From Thermohalobaculum sp963822985 (lineage in GTDB: Bacteria; Pseudomonadota; Alphaproteobacteria; Rhodobacterales; Rhodobacteraceae), in NCBI GenBank assembly GCA_963822985.1, contig CAWGJU010000017.1, positions 124,001 through 188,000 on the forward strand: a stretch of DNA of 64,000 nt. Reading direction: 5' to 3'. The translations under genes and the position numbers were made by a program. Below the pieces are notes generated by a model. The model was not told the origin of the DNA and ran no database searches. It worked only from the letters and a program-made list of their open reading frames with translations. This document shows positions 27,517 through 36,592 of the stretch, piece after piece; the first letter of the stretch is position 1, and each line of letters opens with the position of its first letter.

Positions 27517-28807
27517 ATGCCGGACGACCAGTCGAACCCGCAATCCGCCTGGCTCGACCGGGCCCGCCATGTCCTGCCCGCCGGCGGCTTCGGCAACTAC
27601 GCCGCCGACATCGTCATTGCCCGCGGCGAGGGCGGCCGCGTCTGGGACGAGAACGGGCGCGACTATGTCGACCTGCTGATCGGCTCCGGCCCCATGCTTG
27701 TCGGCCACTCGCACCCCGAGGTGGTCGAGGCCGTGCGCGAGCAGCTGCCGCTCGGCCAGACCTTCTTCGCCATGAACGCGCGCGGCATCGAGCTCGCCGA
27801 GGCGATCTGCGAGGCGGTGGCCTGCGCCGAGAAGGTGCGCTTCGTCTCGTCGGGCTCCGAGGCCGACATGTACGCCATGCGGCTGGCCCGCGCGCACACC
27901 GGGCGGGAAAAGATCCTGAAGTTCGAGGGCGGCTATCACGGCATGTCCGACAGCAGTCTGATGAGCCTGGCGCCAAAGCGGCTGGTGAACTTCCCCATGG
28001 CGGTGCCCGACTCGCGCCGGCATCCTGCAGGCGGTGCGCGACGCGACCCTCGTCGCGCCCTTCAACGACGCGGAGGCCGTCACCCGCCTGCTCGACGAGC
28101 ACGAGGGCGAGGTCGCCGGCATCATCGTCGAGCCCCTCCAGCGGCTGATCCAGCCCGCGCCGGGCTTCCTCGAACACCTGCGCGCCGAGTGCACCCGCCG
28201 CGGCATCGTGTTGATCTTCGACGAGGTCGTCACCGGATTCCGGCTCGCCTATGGCGGCGCGCAGGAGGACTATGGCGTGACGCCCGACCTCTGCACGCTC
28301 GGCAAGATCATCGGCGGCGGCTTCGCGCTGGCGGCCATCGCCGGCAGCGACGACATCATGGCGCATTTCGACAAGGAGCGCGTCGGCGAGGAGGGGTTCA
28401 CCTTCCAGGTCGGCACGCTCTCGGGCAATCCGATCGCCGCCGTCGCCGGCCTCAAGACGATGGAGATCCTGCGCCGCCCCGGCGCCTATGACCGCATCCG
28501 CGCCAATGGCCGGCGCATGATGCGCTCGGCGACCGAGGCCTTCGGCCGCGCCGGCGTGCCGATCCAGCTGCCGGGCGACCCCGTGCTCTTCGACATCGTC
28601 GTCGTCGACGGCCCGGTCAGGAACTATCGCGAATGGTTCGCCGGCGACCGCGCCGAGGAGGCGCGGATCGGCGCCATCTGCCGCGAGCACGGCGTGCTCA
28701 AGCCAGCCGGTAAGGTCTACACCCACCTCGCGCTGACCGATGACGACCTCGACCGGGTCGACGCTGCGCTCGCCGCCGCGGCGGAGGCGCTGGGGGCATC
28801 GACGTAG
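27517..28807 (+). CDS. Class III aminotransferase (GSA-aminomutase-like), frame-shifted
   Basis: About 429 residues of a PLP aminotransferase. The N-terminal part is in one frame (ARHVLPAGGFGNYAADIVIARGEGGRVWDENGRDYVD, VSSGSEADMYAMRLARAHTGREKI, FEGGYHGMSD). One extra base near 28014, within CTCGCGCC, moves the frame. The rest is intact to 28807: FDEVVTGFRLAYGG and the cofactor lysine in LGKIIGGGFALAAIAG, with GTLSGNPIAAVAG. The SGSEA and LGKIIGGG motifs resemble glutamate-1-semialdehyde aminomutase, but alphaproteobacteria make ALA by another route, so this is more likely an amino-acid or polyamine aminotransferase. It follows eno by 12 bases. Confidence 0.85.
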
Positions 28808-28934
28808 GCTCACCCTAGCCCATCGCCCGAGGCTTCTACTGCTTTTACAGGGGCCTGATAGCCGAATAGCATAGCTAGAGATTACACGAGCAGCAATAAC
28901 GTCGGCTGCGGAAAAGACCGCGTCATGAGGGCAG

Positions 28935-29780
28935 ATGATTACCTCCAGTGCTCCTGCGTCCGCGAGGACGCCGGCTGCATGCAGCACGACATTGCAGGCC
29001 GACGGATATCAATTATTTCGGAACGTCCTCAGCCAGGAAAAGATTTTGAGTCTACGCGTGATTCTCTGCCGCTACCTTAGGATGAAGGGCAATTCTGTGC
29101 ATGGCGGCAAGATCGCGCTGCGCGGAATGCACGCACTGCCCCAGGTTGCGGAGATCTTCACACAGGACTCGGTGATCCGGGCCCTCAAGGCTTCAACCTT
29201 CCCGGACGAGCCGGCATTGACGGGCGAATGCGACTTGAGTCTCAATTCGCTCGCAGGCTGGCACAAGGACATCATCGAGGAGATGCTGCTCGGAACCGGC
29301 ATCTACGCCGAGGATGACTTCAAAGTCTACAAGATCGCCTTTTACCTGCAGGATCAAAGAGCGGACTCGCGCGAAGTTTTCAAGGTGAAGGCGGGCTCGC
29401 ATCGTCACCCAGACGGGAGCCGGCTGCCGAAAAGGGAAGTCGCGGTCCGGGCAGGCGATGCAATCGTCTTCGACGTTCGCCTCGACCATGCGGGCCAGCA
29501 ACCCACGCTCACCGAGCGGGCGATGCATCGGGCGATGTTCGGCCTCGGCTTCTGCACCCGCCGATCGCCGGAGGATTTGTTCACCGCGGCGCGGCAGCGC
29601 GGCCGGTTTGTGAAGCAGATCGACCGGTTGGGAATTTTCGCCACCTTCGGTCCTCAACGGCCGTGCACCTTCGCCTACGAAAACGCAGGCCGATGGCGGC
29701 ACGGTCATCCGCCGACGCCTCTCGACCCAGAAGTCGGCGAGGCGCTTCGGCAGAACAACGTTCTTGTCCTCCAACGGTGA
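28935..29780 (+). CDS. Phytanoyl-CoA-dioxygenase-like (2-oxoglutarate/Fe(II)) protein
   Basis: 281 residues. DGYQLFRNVLSQEKI is the usual start of this fold. The iron triad is visible as H110-x-D112 (GWHKD) and the distal H185 (VFDVRLDHAGQ), with R199 positioned for the 2-oxoglutarate carboxylate. Such enzymes hydroxylate small or lipid-like molecules; the substrate is unknown. The gene and its upstream 127 bases are visibly poorer in GC than the neighbours (the line at 29041 is about 48 % GC), and codons such as ATT, TTA/TTT and TCA are more frequent, suggesting acquisition from another genome. GAGG lies 8 bases before the ATG. No partner genes are adjacent. Confidence 0.75.
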   Translation: MITSSAPASARTPAACSTTLQADGYQLFRNVLSQEKILSLRVILCRYLRMKGNSVHGGKIALRGMHALPQVAEIFTQDSVIRALKASTFPDEPALTGECDLSLNSLAGWHKDIIEEMLLGTGIYAEDDFKVYKIAFYLQDQRADSREVFKVKAGSHRHPDGSRLPKREVAVRAGDAIVFDVRLDHAGQQPTLTERAMHRAMFGLGFCTRRSPEDLFTAARQRGRFVKQIDRLGIFATFGPQRPCTFAYENAGRWRHGHPPTPLDPEVGEALRQNNVLVLQR

Positions 29781-30023
29781 TCCTGCGCGCGGCTGAAACC
29801 GGAAGGCGATCGGCACTCATCGACTCGCGGGCGGCCGAGGCGCCGTTCCCGTCGATAGGCTTTCGGCGGCCCGCGTGCATGGGCGGATTGCGCATCCCCA
29901 GTCTCGCCCGTCGCTCGCGTGCGCCGGAAGCCATGCGGTCCGGCAGGGCGCAAGTCGTGAACACCGCGGAACCCGGACGGCCGCGACGCCGTTTGCTCGC
30001 TGCGCATTAGATAGGAGGATCCA

Positions 30024-30206
30024 ATGGCTGGCGAGAAGGACAAGGCCAAGGGCTCGGCCAAGGAAGGCTTCGGCGAGCTGACGGGCGACGAGCGGATGAA
30101 GGATGAAGGCAAAGCCGACAAGGCGAAGGGCGGCGCCAAGGACGCAGCCCATCAGGTCAAGGAGGGCGCCAAGGGCGTCCGCGACAGCCTTAAAAAGGAA
30201 GATTGA
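30024..30206 (+). CDS. CsbD-family stress protein
   Basis: 60-residue, very hydrophilic Lys/Gly/Ala-rich protein (KDKAKGSAKEGFGELTGDERM, GKADKAKGGAKDAAHQVKEG), matching the CsbD/YjbJ family of abundant general-stress proteins. The molecular function is unknown. A perfect AGGAGG ribosome site lies 5 bases before the ATG, implying strong expression. It is followed 8 bases after the stop by a hairpin terminator candidate shared with the convergent membrane-protein gene. The 243 bases upstream hold no gene. Confidence 0.92.
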   Translation: MAGEKDKAKGSAKEGFGELTGDERMKDEGKADKAKGGAKDAAHQVKEGAKGVRDSLKKED

Positions 30207-30214
30207 CCAGACCT

Positions 30215-30238
30215 GCCCGTCCGCTTCGGCGGACGGGC
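30215..30238. terminator. UUCG hairpin between convergent genes
   Basis: GCCCGTCCGC, TTCG, GCGGACGGGC: a perfect 10-bp stem with a tetraloop. There is no T-run on either side, so termination strength is uncertain. Its place between convergent stops suggests a bidirectional terminator or 3' stabiliser for csbD. Confidence 0.65.
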
Positions 30239-30255
30239 ACCCGCCCCGTCTACAG

Positions 30256-30559
30256 TCAGACCCCGCCTCCCGCTCTCCAGCTCGCACAGCGCTGGGCGAT
30301 CCGCAGAGGCGATGCCCAGCAGCGTCGTCAGGCACCCCATCCCGGCCGCCGCCCAGCCGCCGCCCCAAGCCGCGACGGCCGCAGCGAGCGCGAACAGCGC
30401 CGCCCAGGCGAGCGAGATCACCATGTTGGTCTCGCGGAACAGCGGGTGGTCCCAATCGGCCGGGTCCGTCATCCGCTTGGCCGGAAGGATGGTCCAGGGT
30501 CGGCCGATCAGGACAGCGACCAGGGCGACGGTCGCCAGCACCGAGAACAGGATCGCCAT
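30256..30559 (-). CDS. Small integral membrane protein, probable frame-shift near the 3' end
   Basis: About 100 residues with three hydrophobic segments: MAILFSVLATVALVAVLIG, MVISLAWAALFALAAAVAAWG and GWAAAGMGCLTTLLGIASA. The central PAKRMTDPADWDHPLFRETN loop recalls a family of unnamed bacterial inner-membrane proteins. As read, the frame stays open to 30152 and would run through the hairpin and into csbD on the other strand. Moving one base near 30310 (after GIASA) gives IAQRCASWRAGGGV and a stop at 30256, a more sensible end before the hairpin. I infer an indel there. Confidence 0.55.
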
Positions 30560-30629
30560 GCTTTCCTCCGGATGCGGTCAACCCTCGCCACGTGGGTGAC
30601 GGCGTCGCGGCGTCGACCGTTGCCGTCGG

Positions 30630-31792
30630 TCAGTAGCTTTTCGGCAGACCGAGACCACGCTCGGCCACGTAGCAGAGCGCGAGCTGTTGGCTGACCGGCG
30701 CCAGATAGGGGATCATGACCTCGCGGAACAACCGCTCGACATGGTACTCGCGCGCATAGCCCATGCCGCCATGCGTCTCCACCGCCTGACGGCAGATGTC
30801 GAGCCCAGTCTCGGCCGCCAGCCATTTTGCGGCGTTCGCCTCCACGCCGCAGGGCTGCCCGGCATCGTAGAGCGCGGCGGCGCGCAGAACCATCAGCCGG
30901 GCCGCCTGCAGCCGGGCCCAGCCGGCGGCCAGCGGGTGCTGGATCGCCTGGTTCTGGCCGATCGGCCGGCCGAAGACCTCGCGCTCCTGCGCATAGCGGA
31001 CGGCGCGGTCGAGCGCCCCCATGCCGATACCCACCGCCTCGGCGCCGATGAGAATCCGCTCGGGGTTCAGGCTCTGCAGGATATAGCGGAACCCCTTGCC
31101 CTCCTCGCCGACCAGATCCTCGGCCGGGATCTCGAAATCGTCGATGAAAAGCTCGTTCGAAATCGACCGCCGCGCGGCCCATCTTCTCGATCGCCCGCAC
31201 CTCGACGGCACGCCGGTCGAGATCGGTGAAGAACAGTGAGAGCCCCGCCGTCGGGTCGGCCGGATCGAACTCGGCCGTGCGCGCGAGCAGCATGATCTTT
31301 TCGGCGCGCTGCGCGGTCGAGCACCAGATCTTGCGCCCGTTCACGACGTAGCGATCGCCGCGTAGCACGGCCCGGGTCTTCAGCCGGGTCGTGTCGAGGC
31401 CGGCATCGGGCTCGGTCACCGAAAAGCACATGCGCGTGCGGCCGGCGACGATGCCGGGCAGCCAGCTTGCGTGCTGCTCGGAGCGTGCCGTTCCTGACGA
31501 TCGTCTGGGGCCCGAAAATGTTCATGTGGATAGCCGAGGCCGCCGACATGCCGCCGGCCTTCGCCACCTCCAGCATCATCAGCGCCGCCTCGGTGACGCC
31601 CAGTCCCGCGCCGCCATGCGCCTCGGGCAGCGCGATACCGAGCCAGCCGCCTTCGGCCATCGCGGCGACGAACGCCTCGGGAAACCGCGCCTCGCGGTCG
31701 CAGCCGAGCCAGTAGTCGTCGCCGAACCGCGCCAGCGTGGCCGCCAGGCCCTCGACCAGGCCCCTCTGGTCATCCGTCAGCTCGAAGTCCAT
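30630..31792 (-). CDS. Acyl-CoA dehydrogenase (second copy), two frame-shifts
   Basis: About 385 residues spread over three frames. The first is MDFELTDDQRGLVEGLAATLARFGDDYW to GPQTIVRNGT. One extra base near 31484 leads to MCFSVTEPDAGLDTTRLKTRAVL and KIWCSTAQRAEKIMLLART. A second near 31160 leads to NELFIDDFEIPAEDLVGEEGKGFRYILQSLNPERIL and the C-terminal GGMGYAREYHVERLFREVMIP. All motifs of a FAD acyl-CoA dehydrogenase are kept and no residues are lost, so sequencing indels are more likely than decay. It is related to but distinct from the copy at 21383-22559. No electron-transfer partners are nearby. Confidence 0.82.
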
Positions 31793-31919
31793 CGCGCACC
31801 TCCCTTCGGGCCGAGCTCGGCCATGCGGTCGTCTCCCACCGGGACTTGATACGCATCAACGCCCGCGTCCATGGAGTTCGATATCCGCCCCGACAGTCAT
31901 CATGAAGGGAAGCGCCATC

Positions 31920-32996
31920 ATGGCAGGCAAGATGAAAGCGGCGGTTTTCGTCGACAAGAACCGGATCGTGCTCGACGAGAAGCCGGTTCCCGAGGTCGGC
32001 CCGCTCGACGCGCTGATCCGAATCACCACGACCACGATCTGCGGCACCGACGTGCACATCCTCAAGGGCGAGTACCCGGTCGAGCGCGGGCTGACGATCG
32101 GCCACGAGCCCGTGGGCGTGATCGAAAAGCTCGGCTCGGCGGTCCAGGGCTATGAGGAGGGCCAGCGCGTCATCGCCGGCGCCATCTGCCCCAGCGGGCA
32201 CAGCAACGCCTGCCTGTGCGGGCTGCACAGCCAGGACGGCGCCGGCACCAAGCACGGCTTCAAGCCGCTCGGCGGCTGGCGCTTCGGCAACACCATCGAC
32301 GGCGCGCAGGCCGAATACCTGCTGGTGCCTGACGCGATGGCGAACCTCTCGCCCATCCCCGACGGGCTCGAGGACGAGCAGGTGCTGATGTGCCCGGACA
32401 TCATGTCGACGGGCTTCTCCGGCGCCGAGAGCGGCCGGGTGCGCATCGGCGACACGGTCGCGGTCTTCGCGCAAGGGCCGATCGGGCTCTGCGCCACCGC
32501 GGGCGCGCGGCTTATGGGGGCGACGACGATCATCGGCGTCGAGGCCGTGCCGGCGCGCCAGGAGATCGCCCGCCGGCTGGGCGCCGACCATATCGTCGAC
32601 TTCACCAAGGGCGACCCGGTCGAGGAGATCATGCGGATCACCGACGGGCGCGGCGTCGACGTGGCGATCGAGGCGCTCGGCCGGCAGGAGACGTTCGAGG
32701 GCGCGCTGCGCGTCCTGCGGCCGGGCGGAACGCTGTCCTCGCTCGGCGTCTATTCGGACGATCTGAGGCTGCCGCTCGGCGCCTTCCTGGCCGGGCTCGG
32801 CGACCACACGATCGTCACCACGCTCTGCCCGGGCGGCAAGGAACGCATGCGCCGGCTGATGGAGACGATCGCGTCAGGCCGGCTCGATACCCGCCCGCTG
32901 GTCACGCATCGCTTCAAGCTGGAGCAGATCGAGGAGGCCTACGAGCTTTTCTCGCACCAGCGCGACGGCGTGCTGAAGGTGGCTATCACGCCCTGA
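31920..32996 (+). CDS. Zinc-dependent alcohol dehydrogenase, NADP-isopropanol-dehydrogenase-like
   Basis: 358-residue medium-chain dehydrogenase. Catalytic zinc ligands are visible: Cys in TICGTDVHILKGEY, His-Glu in TIGHEPVGVIE and Asp in CPDIMSTGFSGAE. The set of four structural-zinc cysteines is absent, and CPSGHSNACLCGLHSQ with GGWRFGNTIDGAQAEYLLVP is present, as in the secondary-alcohol dehydrogenases of Clostridium/Thermoanaerobacter type. The nucleotide fold is VFAQGPIGLCATAGARLMG. It reduces ketones or oxidises secondary alcohols in the cytoplasm. Start at 31920 (MAGKMKAAVFV), GGGAAG upstream; an ATG 18 bases earlier is less likely. It is divergent from the acyl-CoA dehydrogenase gene. 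Confidence 0.88.
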   Translation: MAGKMKAAVFVDKNRIVLDEKPVPEVGPLDALIRITTTTICGTDVHILKGEYPVERGLTIGHEPVGVIEKLGSAVQGYEEGQRVIAGAICPSGHSNACLCGLHSQDGAGTKHGFKPLGGWRFGNTIDGAQAEYLLVPDAMANLSPIPDGLEDEQVLMCPDIMSTGFSGAESGRVRIGDTVAVFAQGPIGLCATAGARLMGATTIIGVEAVPARQEIARRLGADHIVDFTKGDPVEEIMRITDGRGVDVAIEALGRQETFEGALRVLRPGGTLSSLGVYSDDLRLPLGAFLAGLGDHTIVTTLCPGGKERMRRLMETIASGRLDTRPLVTHRFKLEQIEEAYELFSHQRDGVLKVAITP

Positions 32997-33080
32997 CCGG
33001 CCGCACGCGGCGGCGGAGCGAGGCGGGACGGGCATGGCGAGGCGGGCACAGGGCCCGCCCCGCCGAACGGGGCGGCCCGG

Positions 33081-33584
33081 TCAGGCCGCCTTGACCTCGA
33101 TACGCTTGGTCTTGGCCTTGGCTTCGGGCGAATGCGGGATCTTGACGGTCAGCACGCCGTTCTTGAACGAGGCATCCGCCTTTTCAGTGTCGACGCCCGA
33201 GGGCAGCGGGATCGTCCGGTAGACCGAGCCGTAGGAGCGCTCGGAGACGTAATATCCCATCTTCTCCTCCTGCTTCTCGATCTTCTTCTCACCCTTCACG
33301 GTCAGCGTGTCGCCAGACAGCGAGAGCTCGACGTCCTGCTGCTCCATACCGGGCAGCTCGACCGTCACCTCGACGCCGTCGGCCGTCTCGACCACGTCCG
33401 AGCGCGGCGCCTGCTCGCCGAAGGGCCCGTCGAAGCCGGCGAGCGGCCGGTCCGCCTTGCCCCAGAAGCTCTCGAACACCTGGTTCATCTGCCGCTGCAG
33501 CTCGGCCAGCGGGTGCTCGGTCGTGCCTTTCGGCTGCGTGGCCTGGTCGTTGCGCGCCCAGGGGATCAGGTCCTTGATATGCAT
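33081..33584 (-). CDS. Small heat-shock protein (Hsp20), copy C
   Basis: 167 residues: a flexible N-terminal arm, then the alpha-crystallin domain (DVVETADGVEVTVELPGMEQQDVELSLSGDTLTVKGEK to FKNGVLTVKIP), ending TKRIEVKAA. An ATP-independent holdase that binds unfolding proteins in the cytoplasm. The conserved A-x-x-x-n-GVL-T motif is intact. Third of three tandem hsp20 genes on the minus strand, 39 bases after the previous one. All three end in IE-V/I-KAA, pointing to origin by duplication. Confidence 0.95.
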   Translation of the reverse strand: MHIKDLIPWARNDQATQPKGTTEHPLAELQRQMNQVFESFWGKADRPLAGFDGPFGEQAPRSDVVETADGVEVTVELPGMEQQDVELSLSGDTLTVKGEKKIEKQEEKMGYYVSERSYGSVYRTIPLPSGVDTEKADASFKNGVLTVKIPHSPEAKAKTKRIEVKAA

Positions 33585-33623
33585 CTTGCGTCCTCCTCCA
33601 ATGCGCTTGTGGCGAGGCGGCGA

Positions 33624-34037
33624 TCATGCCGCCTTGACCTCGATCTTGCGCGGCTTGGCCGCCTCGGCGCGCGGCAGGGTCAGCGTCAGCACGCCGTTCT
33701 TCATCTCGGCGGCGATCCGGCCCTCGTCGATGTCCTGGCTGAGCGTGAAGGCGCGCTCGTAATCGCCCTCGCCATATTCGGCATGGACCAGGCGGAAGCC
33801 CTCGGGCGCCGTCAGCTTGCCGCGCCCGCGCACGGTCAGGACGCGCCGCTCGACCGAGATCTCGACATCGTCCGAGCGGACGCCCGGCATCTCGATCTGC
33901 ACGACGACGCCGTTCTCGCCCTCGAAGATATCGGCCATCGGACGGTAGAGCGTCGCGCCCCGCGTCGTCTCGGCGCCCTGCTGCTGGAGCTGCGGCGCCT
34001 GGTCCATGGTCTCGCTGCTGGTCATCTGGTTGCTCAT
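33624..34037 (-). CDS. Small heat-shock protein (Hsp20), copy B
   Basis: 137 residues; Gln-rich N-terminus (MSNQMTSSETMDQAPQLQQQ), alpha-crystallin domain PMADIFEGENGVVVQIEMPGVRSDDVEISVERRVLTVRGRG to MKNGVLTLTLPRAEA, C-terminus KPRKIEVKAA. Middle gene of the trio; 12 bases separate it from the upstream gene, so co-transcription is near certain. The unequal N-terminal arms suggest different oligomers or clients. Confidence 0.95.
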   Translation of the reverse strand: MSNQMTSSETMDQAPQLQQQGAETTRGATLYRPMADIFEGENGVVVQIEMPGVRSDDVEISVERRVLTVRGRGKLTAPEGFRLVHAEYGEGDYERAFTLSQDIDEGRIAAEMKNGVLTLTLPRAEAAKPRKIEVKAA

Positions 34038-34049
34038 CGCTCTCTCCTC

Positions 34050-34466
34050 TCAGGCCGCCTTGATCTCGATGCGCCGCGGCTTGTCCTGCTCCGGGCGGTG
34101 CAGCTCGACCTGCAGCACGCCGTCCTCGTAGCGCGCCTCGACCGTCTCGGCGTCGACGCGATAGGGTAGCCGGATCACGCGGCTGAACCGGCCGAAGCCG
34201 CGCTCGCGCCGGTGCCAGACGGTCTCGCCCTCGCCCTCCGGCGGCTTGCGCTCGCCCGAGATCGTCAGCAAATCCTCCTTGACCTGGATGTCTATGTCGG
34301 TGGGCTGCACCCCCGGCAGCTCGGCGGTCACGGCCGTGCTGTCGGCGCCCTGCCAGATGTTGACGGAGGGGAAGCCGCGCGCGGAGGCCGGCCGCCAGCG
34401 GTCGGCATCCCGGGTCAGGCTGCGCATCAGCGCGAAGGGGTCAGGCCCCATAGGTGAGAAAAGCAT
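34050..34466 (-). CDS. Small heat-shock protein (Hsp20), copy A
   Basis: 138 residues from the ATG at 34466 (MLFSPMGPDPFALMRSLTRD), which follows GAGGAGACGAGG. Alpha-crystallin domain FPSVNIWQGADSTAVTAELPGVQPTDIDIQVKEDLLTISGER to YEDGVLQVELHRPE, end KPRRIEIKAA. First of the three-gene operon. A heat-shock-sigma-like promoter about 200 bases upstream would give a long leader. Confidence 0.95.
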   Translation of the reverse strand: MLFSPMGPDPFALMRSLTRDADRWRPASARGFPSVNIWQGADSTAVTAELPGVQPTDIDIQVKEDLLTISGERKPPEGEGETVWHRRERGFGRFSRVIRLPYRVDAETVEARYEDGVLQVELHRPEQDKPRRIEIKAA

Positions 34467-34664
34467 CCTCGTCTCCTCTCTTGATGCACGCGCATGGCGC
34501 AAAGCGCACCGTGCGGGCTCGCCCGCGAGGGGACGGAATGGCCAATCGGCCGGCCCGTCGAGAACGGGCCAGGGCCGCCTCGCGGCGGTCCTGAAACGGC
34601 AGTCTGCGATCCCCTTTCGGCGAACCGCGTCTGATCCGCATCTTCTGCCGGATCAGCCATCTCC

Positions 34665-34689
34665 ATCGGAACCCTCTCGGGCGTTCCAA
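34665..34689 (-). promoter_or_regulatory. Possible RpoH (sigma-32)-type promoter of the hsp20 operon
   Basis: On the minus strand, TTGGAA (34684-34689) and CCGAT (34665-34669) are 14 bases apart, the spacing of RpoH promoters (consensus CTTGAAA, CCCCAT). The match is partial. It would leave a leader of about 190 nt before the first hsp20 start. No clear ROSE-type motif was found next to the ribosome site. Confidence 0.35.
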
Positions 34690-34799
34690 CCAGAGATGTG
34701 AGATGAGAACGGCTCTGCTTCAAGGGCGCCTGGACGCAGCGTTGCCAGGCGGGCCGCGCCTGCCTATTAGGTCCGGGTCACCTGCCGCGGAGCCCTTGG

Positions 34800-36098
34800 A
34801 TGCCGCAATTCCTCGATCAGCGCGATCCCGGCTTCGACGAAGCATTCGGGCGTCTGCTGGCGCGCGCGCAGGGCGCCGACCCTGCCGTCGAGGAGACGGT
34901 CGCCCGGATCATCGCCGACGTGCGCCAGCGCGGCATCGGGGCCGTGCTGGAGCTGACGGAGCGCTTCGACCGTCTGGAGCTGACGCCCCGGACGGTTGCC
35001 TTCAGCGAGGCCGAGATCGACGCCGCCTGCGCCAGCGTGCCGGCAGAGCAGCGCGCCGCCCTGGAGCTGGCAGCCGAGCGCATCCACGACTATCATCGGC
35101 GCCAGCTGCCCGAGGATGCGCGCTGGACGGACGCCGAGGGCAGCGTGCTCGGCTGGCGCTGGACCGCCATCGCGACGGCGGGCCTCTACGTGCCGGGCGG
35201 GCAGGCGAGCTATCCCTCGTCGGTGCTGATGAACGCCATCCCGGCCCGGGTCGCCGGGGTCGAGCGTCTGGTCGTCTGCGCGCCCACCCCGCGCGGCGAA
35301 GCGAACCCGCTGGTGCTGCTGGCCGCGCGCATGGCCGGTGTCGAGACCGTGTTTCGCGTCGGCGGCGCGCAGGCGATCGCGGCGCTCGCCTATGGCGCGC
35401 CGCCCATCCCGGCCGTCGACAAGATCGTCGGGCCCGGCAACGCCTATGTCGCGGCCGCCAAGGCGCGGGTCTTCGGCGCCGTCGGCATCGACATGATCGC
35501 CGGCCCCTCCGAAGTGCTGGTGATCGCCGACCGGGACAACGACCCGAACTGGATCGCGCTCGACCTGCTGGCCCAGGCCGAACACGACGCCGAGGCGCAG
35601 GCCATCCTGATCACCGACGATCCGGCCTTCGGCAGGGCCGTGGCCCAAGCGGTCGAGCGCCGGCTCGCGACGCTGGCGCGCGCGGCCATCGCCGGGGCGA
35701 GCTGGCGCGACCACGGCGCGGTGATCGTCGTCGGCGCGCTGGACGAGGCAGTGGCGCTCGCCGACCGGATCGCGCCCGAGCATCTGCAGCTGTGCGTCGC
35801 CGACCCGGAGCCGGTGGCCATGCAGGTCCGGAACGCGGGCGCCATCTTCCTCGGCGCCATGACGCCCGAGGCGATCGGCGACTATGTCGCCGGCCCCAGC
35901 CACGTGCTGCCCACCGCGGGATCGGCGCGCTTCTCCTCGGGCCTGTCGGTTCTCGATTTCATGAAGCGCACGACGATCGCCGGCCTGGCGCCGGGCACGC
36001 TGCGCAGCGCGGGTCCGGCCGCCGAGCGCCTCGCCCGCGCCGAGGGGCTCGAGGCGCACGCGCTGTCGGTCGCGGCCCGGCTGGAGCGGCTCAATTGA
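34800..36098 (+). CDS. hisD: Histidinol dehydrogenase
   Basis: 432 residues, the normal length. It catalyses the last two oxidations of histidine biosynthesis (histidinol to histidine) with NAD and zinc. Motifs: AGLYVPGGQASYPSSVLMNAIPA, FRVGGAQAIAALAYG, DKIVGPGNAYVAAAKARVFG, IAGPSEVLVIAD, AQAEHDAEAQA, and the C-terminal GPSHVLPTAGSARFSSGLSV. The start at 34800 (MPQFLDQRDPGFDEAF) fits the family. It opens a tight operon with UPF0262 and a low-molecular-weight phosphatase. Confidence 0.96.
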   Translation: MPQFLDQRDPGFDEAFGRLLARAQGADPAVEETVARIIADVRQRGIGAVLELTERFDRLELTPRTVAFSEAEIDAACASVPAEQRAALELAAERIHDYHRRQLPEDARWTDAEGSVLGWRWTAIATAGLYVPGGQASYPSSVLMNAIPARVAGVERLVVCAPTPRGEANPLVLLAARMAGVETVFRVGGAQAIAALAYGAPPIPAVDKIVGPGNAYVAAAKARVFGAVGIDMIAGPSEVLVIADRDNDPNWIALDLLAQAEHDAEAQAILITDDPAFGRAVAQAVERRLATLARAAIAGASWRDHGAVIVVGALDEAVALADRIAPEHLQLCVADPEPVAMQVRNAGAIFLGAMTPEAIGDYVAGPSHVLPTAGSARFSSGLSVLDFMKRTTIAGLAPGTLRSAGPAAERLARAEGLEAHALSVAARLERLN

Positions 36099-36592
36099 CC
36101 GAGTTCTCCGCCACCGACCGGCTGGTCAAGATCCGGCTGATCGAGGATCGGCCGCGCCTGCGCACGCCCGAGATCCAGCAGGAGCTCGATGTCGCCATCT
36201 TCGACCTGATCGAGGAGAACCGCTTCAAGCCGATGCCGCGCGCCGGCGAATCGATGCCGGCGGGCCCCTATATTCTCGGCATGGGGATGGCCGAGCGAAT
36301 GCTGCTGATGGACGTTCAGACCGAGTCGGAAGAGAGGGTGGCCGAGCTTCACCTGTCGCTGTCGCCGCTGCGCGGCGTCATCAAGGACTATTTTGTGATC
36401 TGCGAGAGCTATTTCGACGCCGTCAAACGGCTGCCGCCCTCGCGCATCGAGGCGATCGACATGGGCCGGCGGGGCGTGCACGACGAGGGCGCGGCGATCC
36501 TGTCCGAGCGGCTGGCGGGAAAGATCGAGACCGACAGCGCCACGGCGCGGCGCCTCTTCACGCTGATATGCGCCCTGCAATACCGTGGCTGA
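36095..36592 (+). CDS. UPF0262 family protein
   Basis: 165 residues. Conserved family blocks are visible: VAIFDLIEENRFKP, GPYILGMGMAERMLLMDVQTE, LSPLRGVIKDYFVICESYFDAV, IEAIDMGRRGVHDEGAAIL and the terminal TARRLFTLICALQYRG. Function unknown, but it is widely placed behind hisD in alphaproteobacteria. The start is a TTG at 36095 that overlaps the hisD stop (TTGA). No ATG occurs before residue 48, which would cut into the conserved part, so coupled translation from TTG is the best reading. Confidence 0.88.
   Translation: MTEFSATDRLVKIRLIEDRPRLRTPEIQQELDVAIFDLIEENRFKPMPRAGESMPAGPYILGMGMAERMLLMDVQTESEERVAELHLSLSPLRGVIKDYFVICESYFDAVKRLPPSRIEAIDMGRRGVHDEGAAILSERLAGKIETDSATARRLFTLICALQYRG

Noticed and set aside
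34467..34660. ROSE-type RNA thermometer in the hsp20 leader
   Set aside because: The conserved U-rich motif pairing with the ribosome site was not found; only a long leader can be suggested.
34703..36094. Long frame continuing upstream of UPF0262
   Set aside because: It overlaps hisD in another frame; only the part from the TTG at 36095 matches UPF0262.
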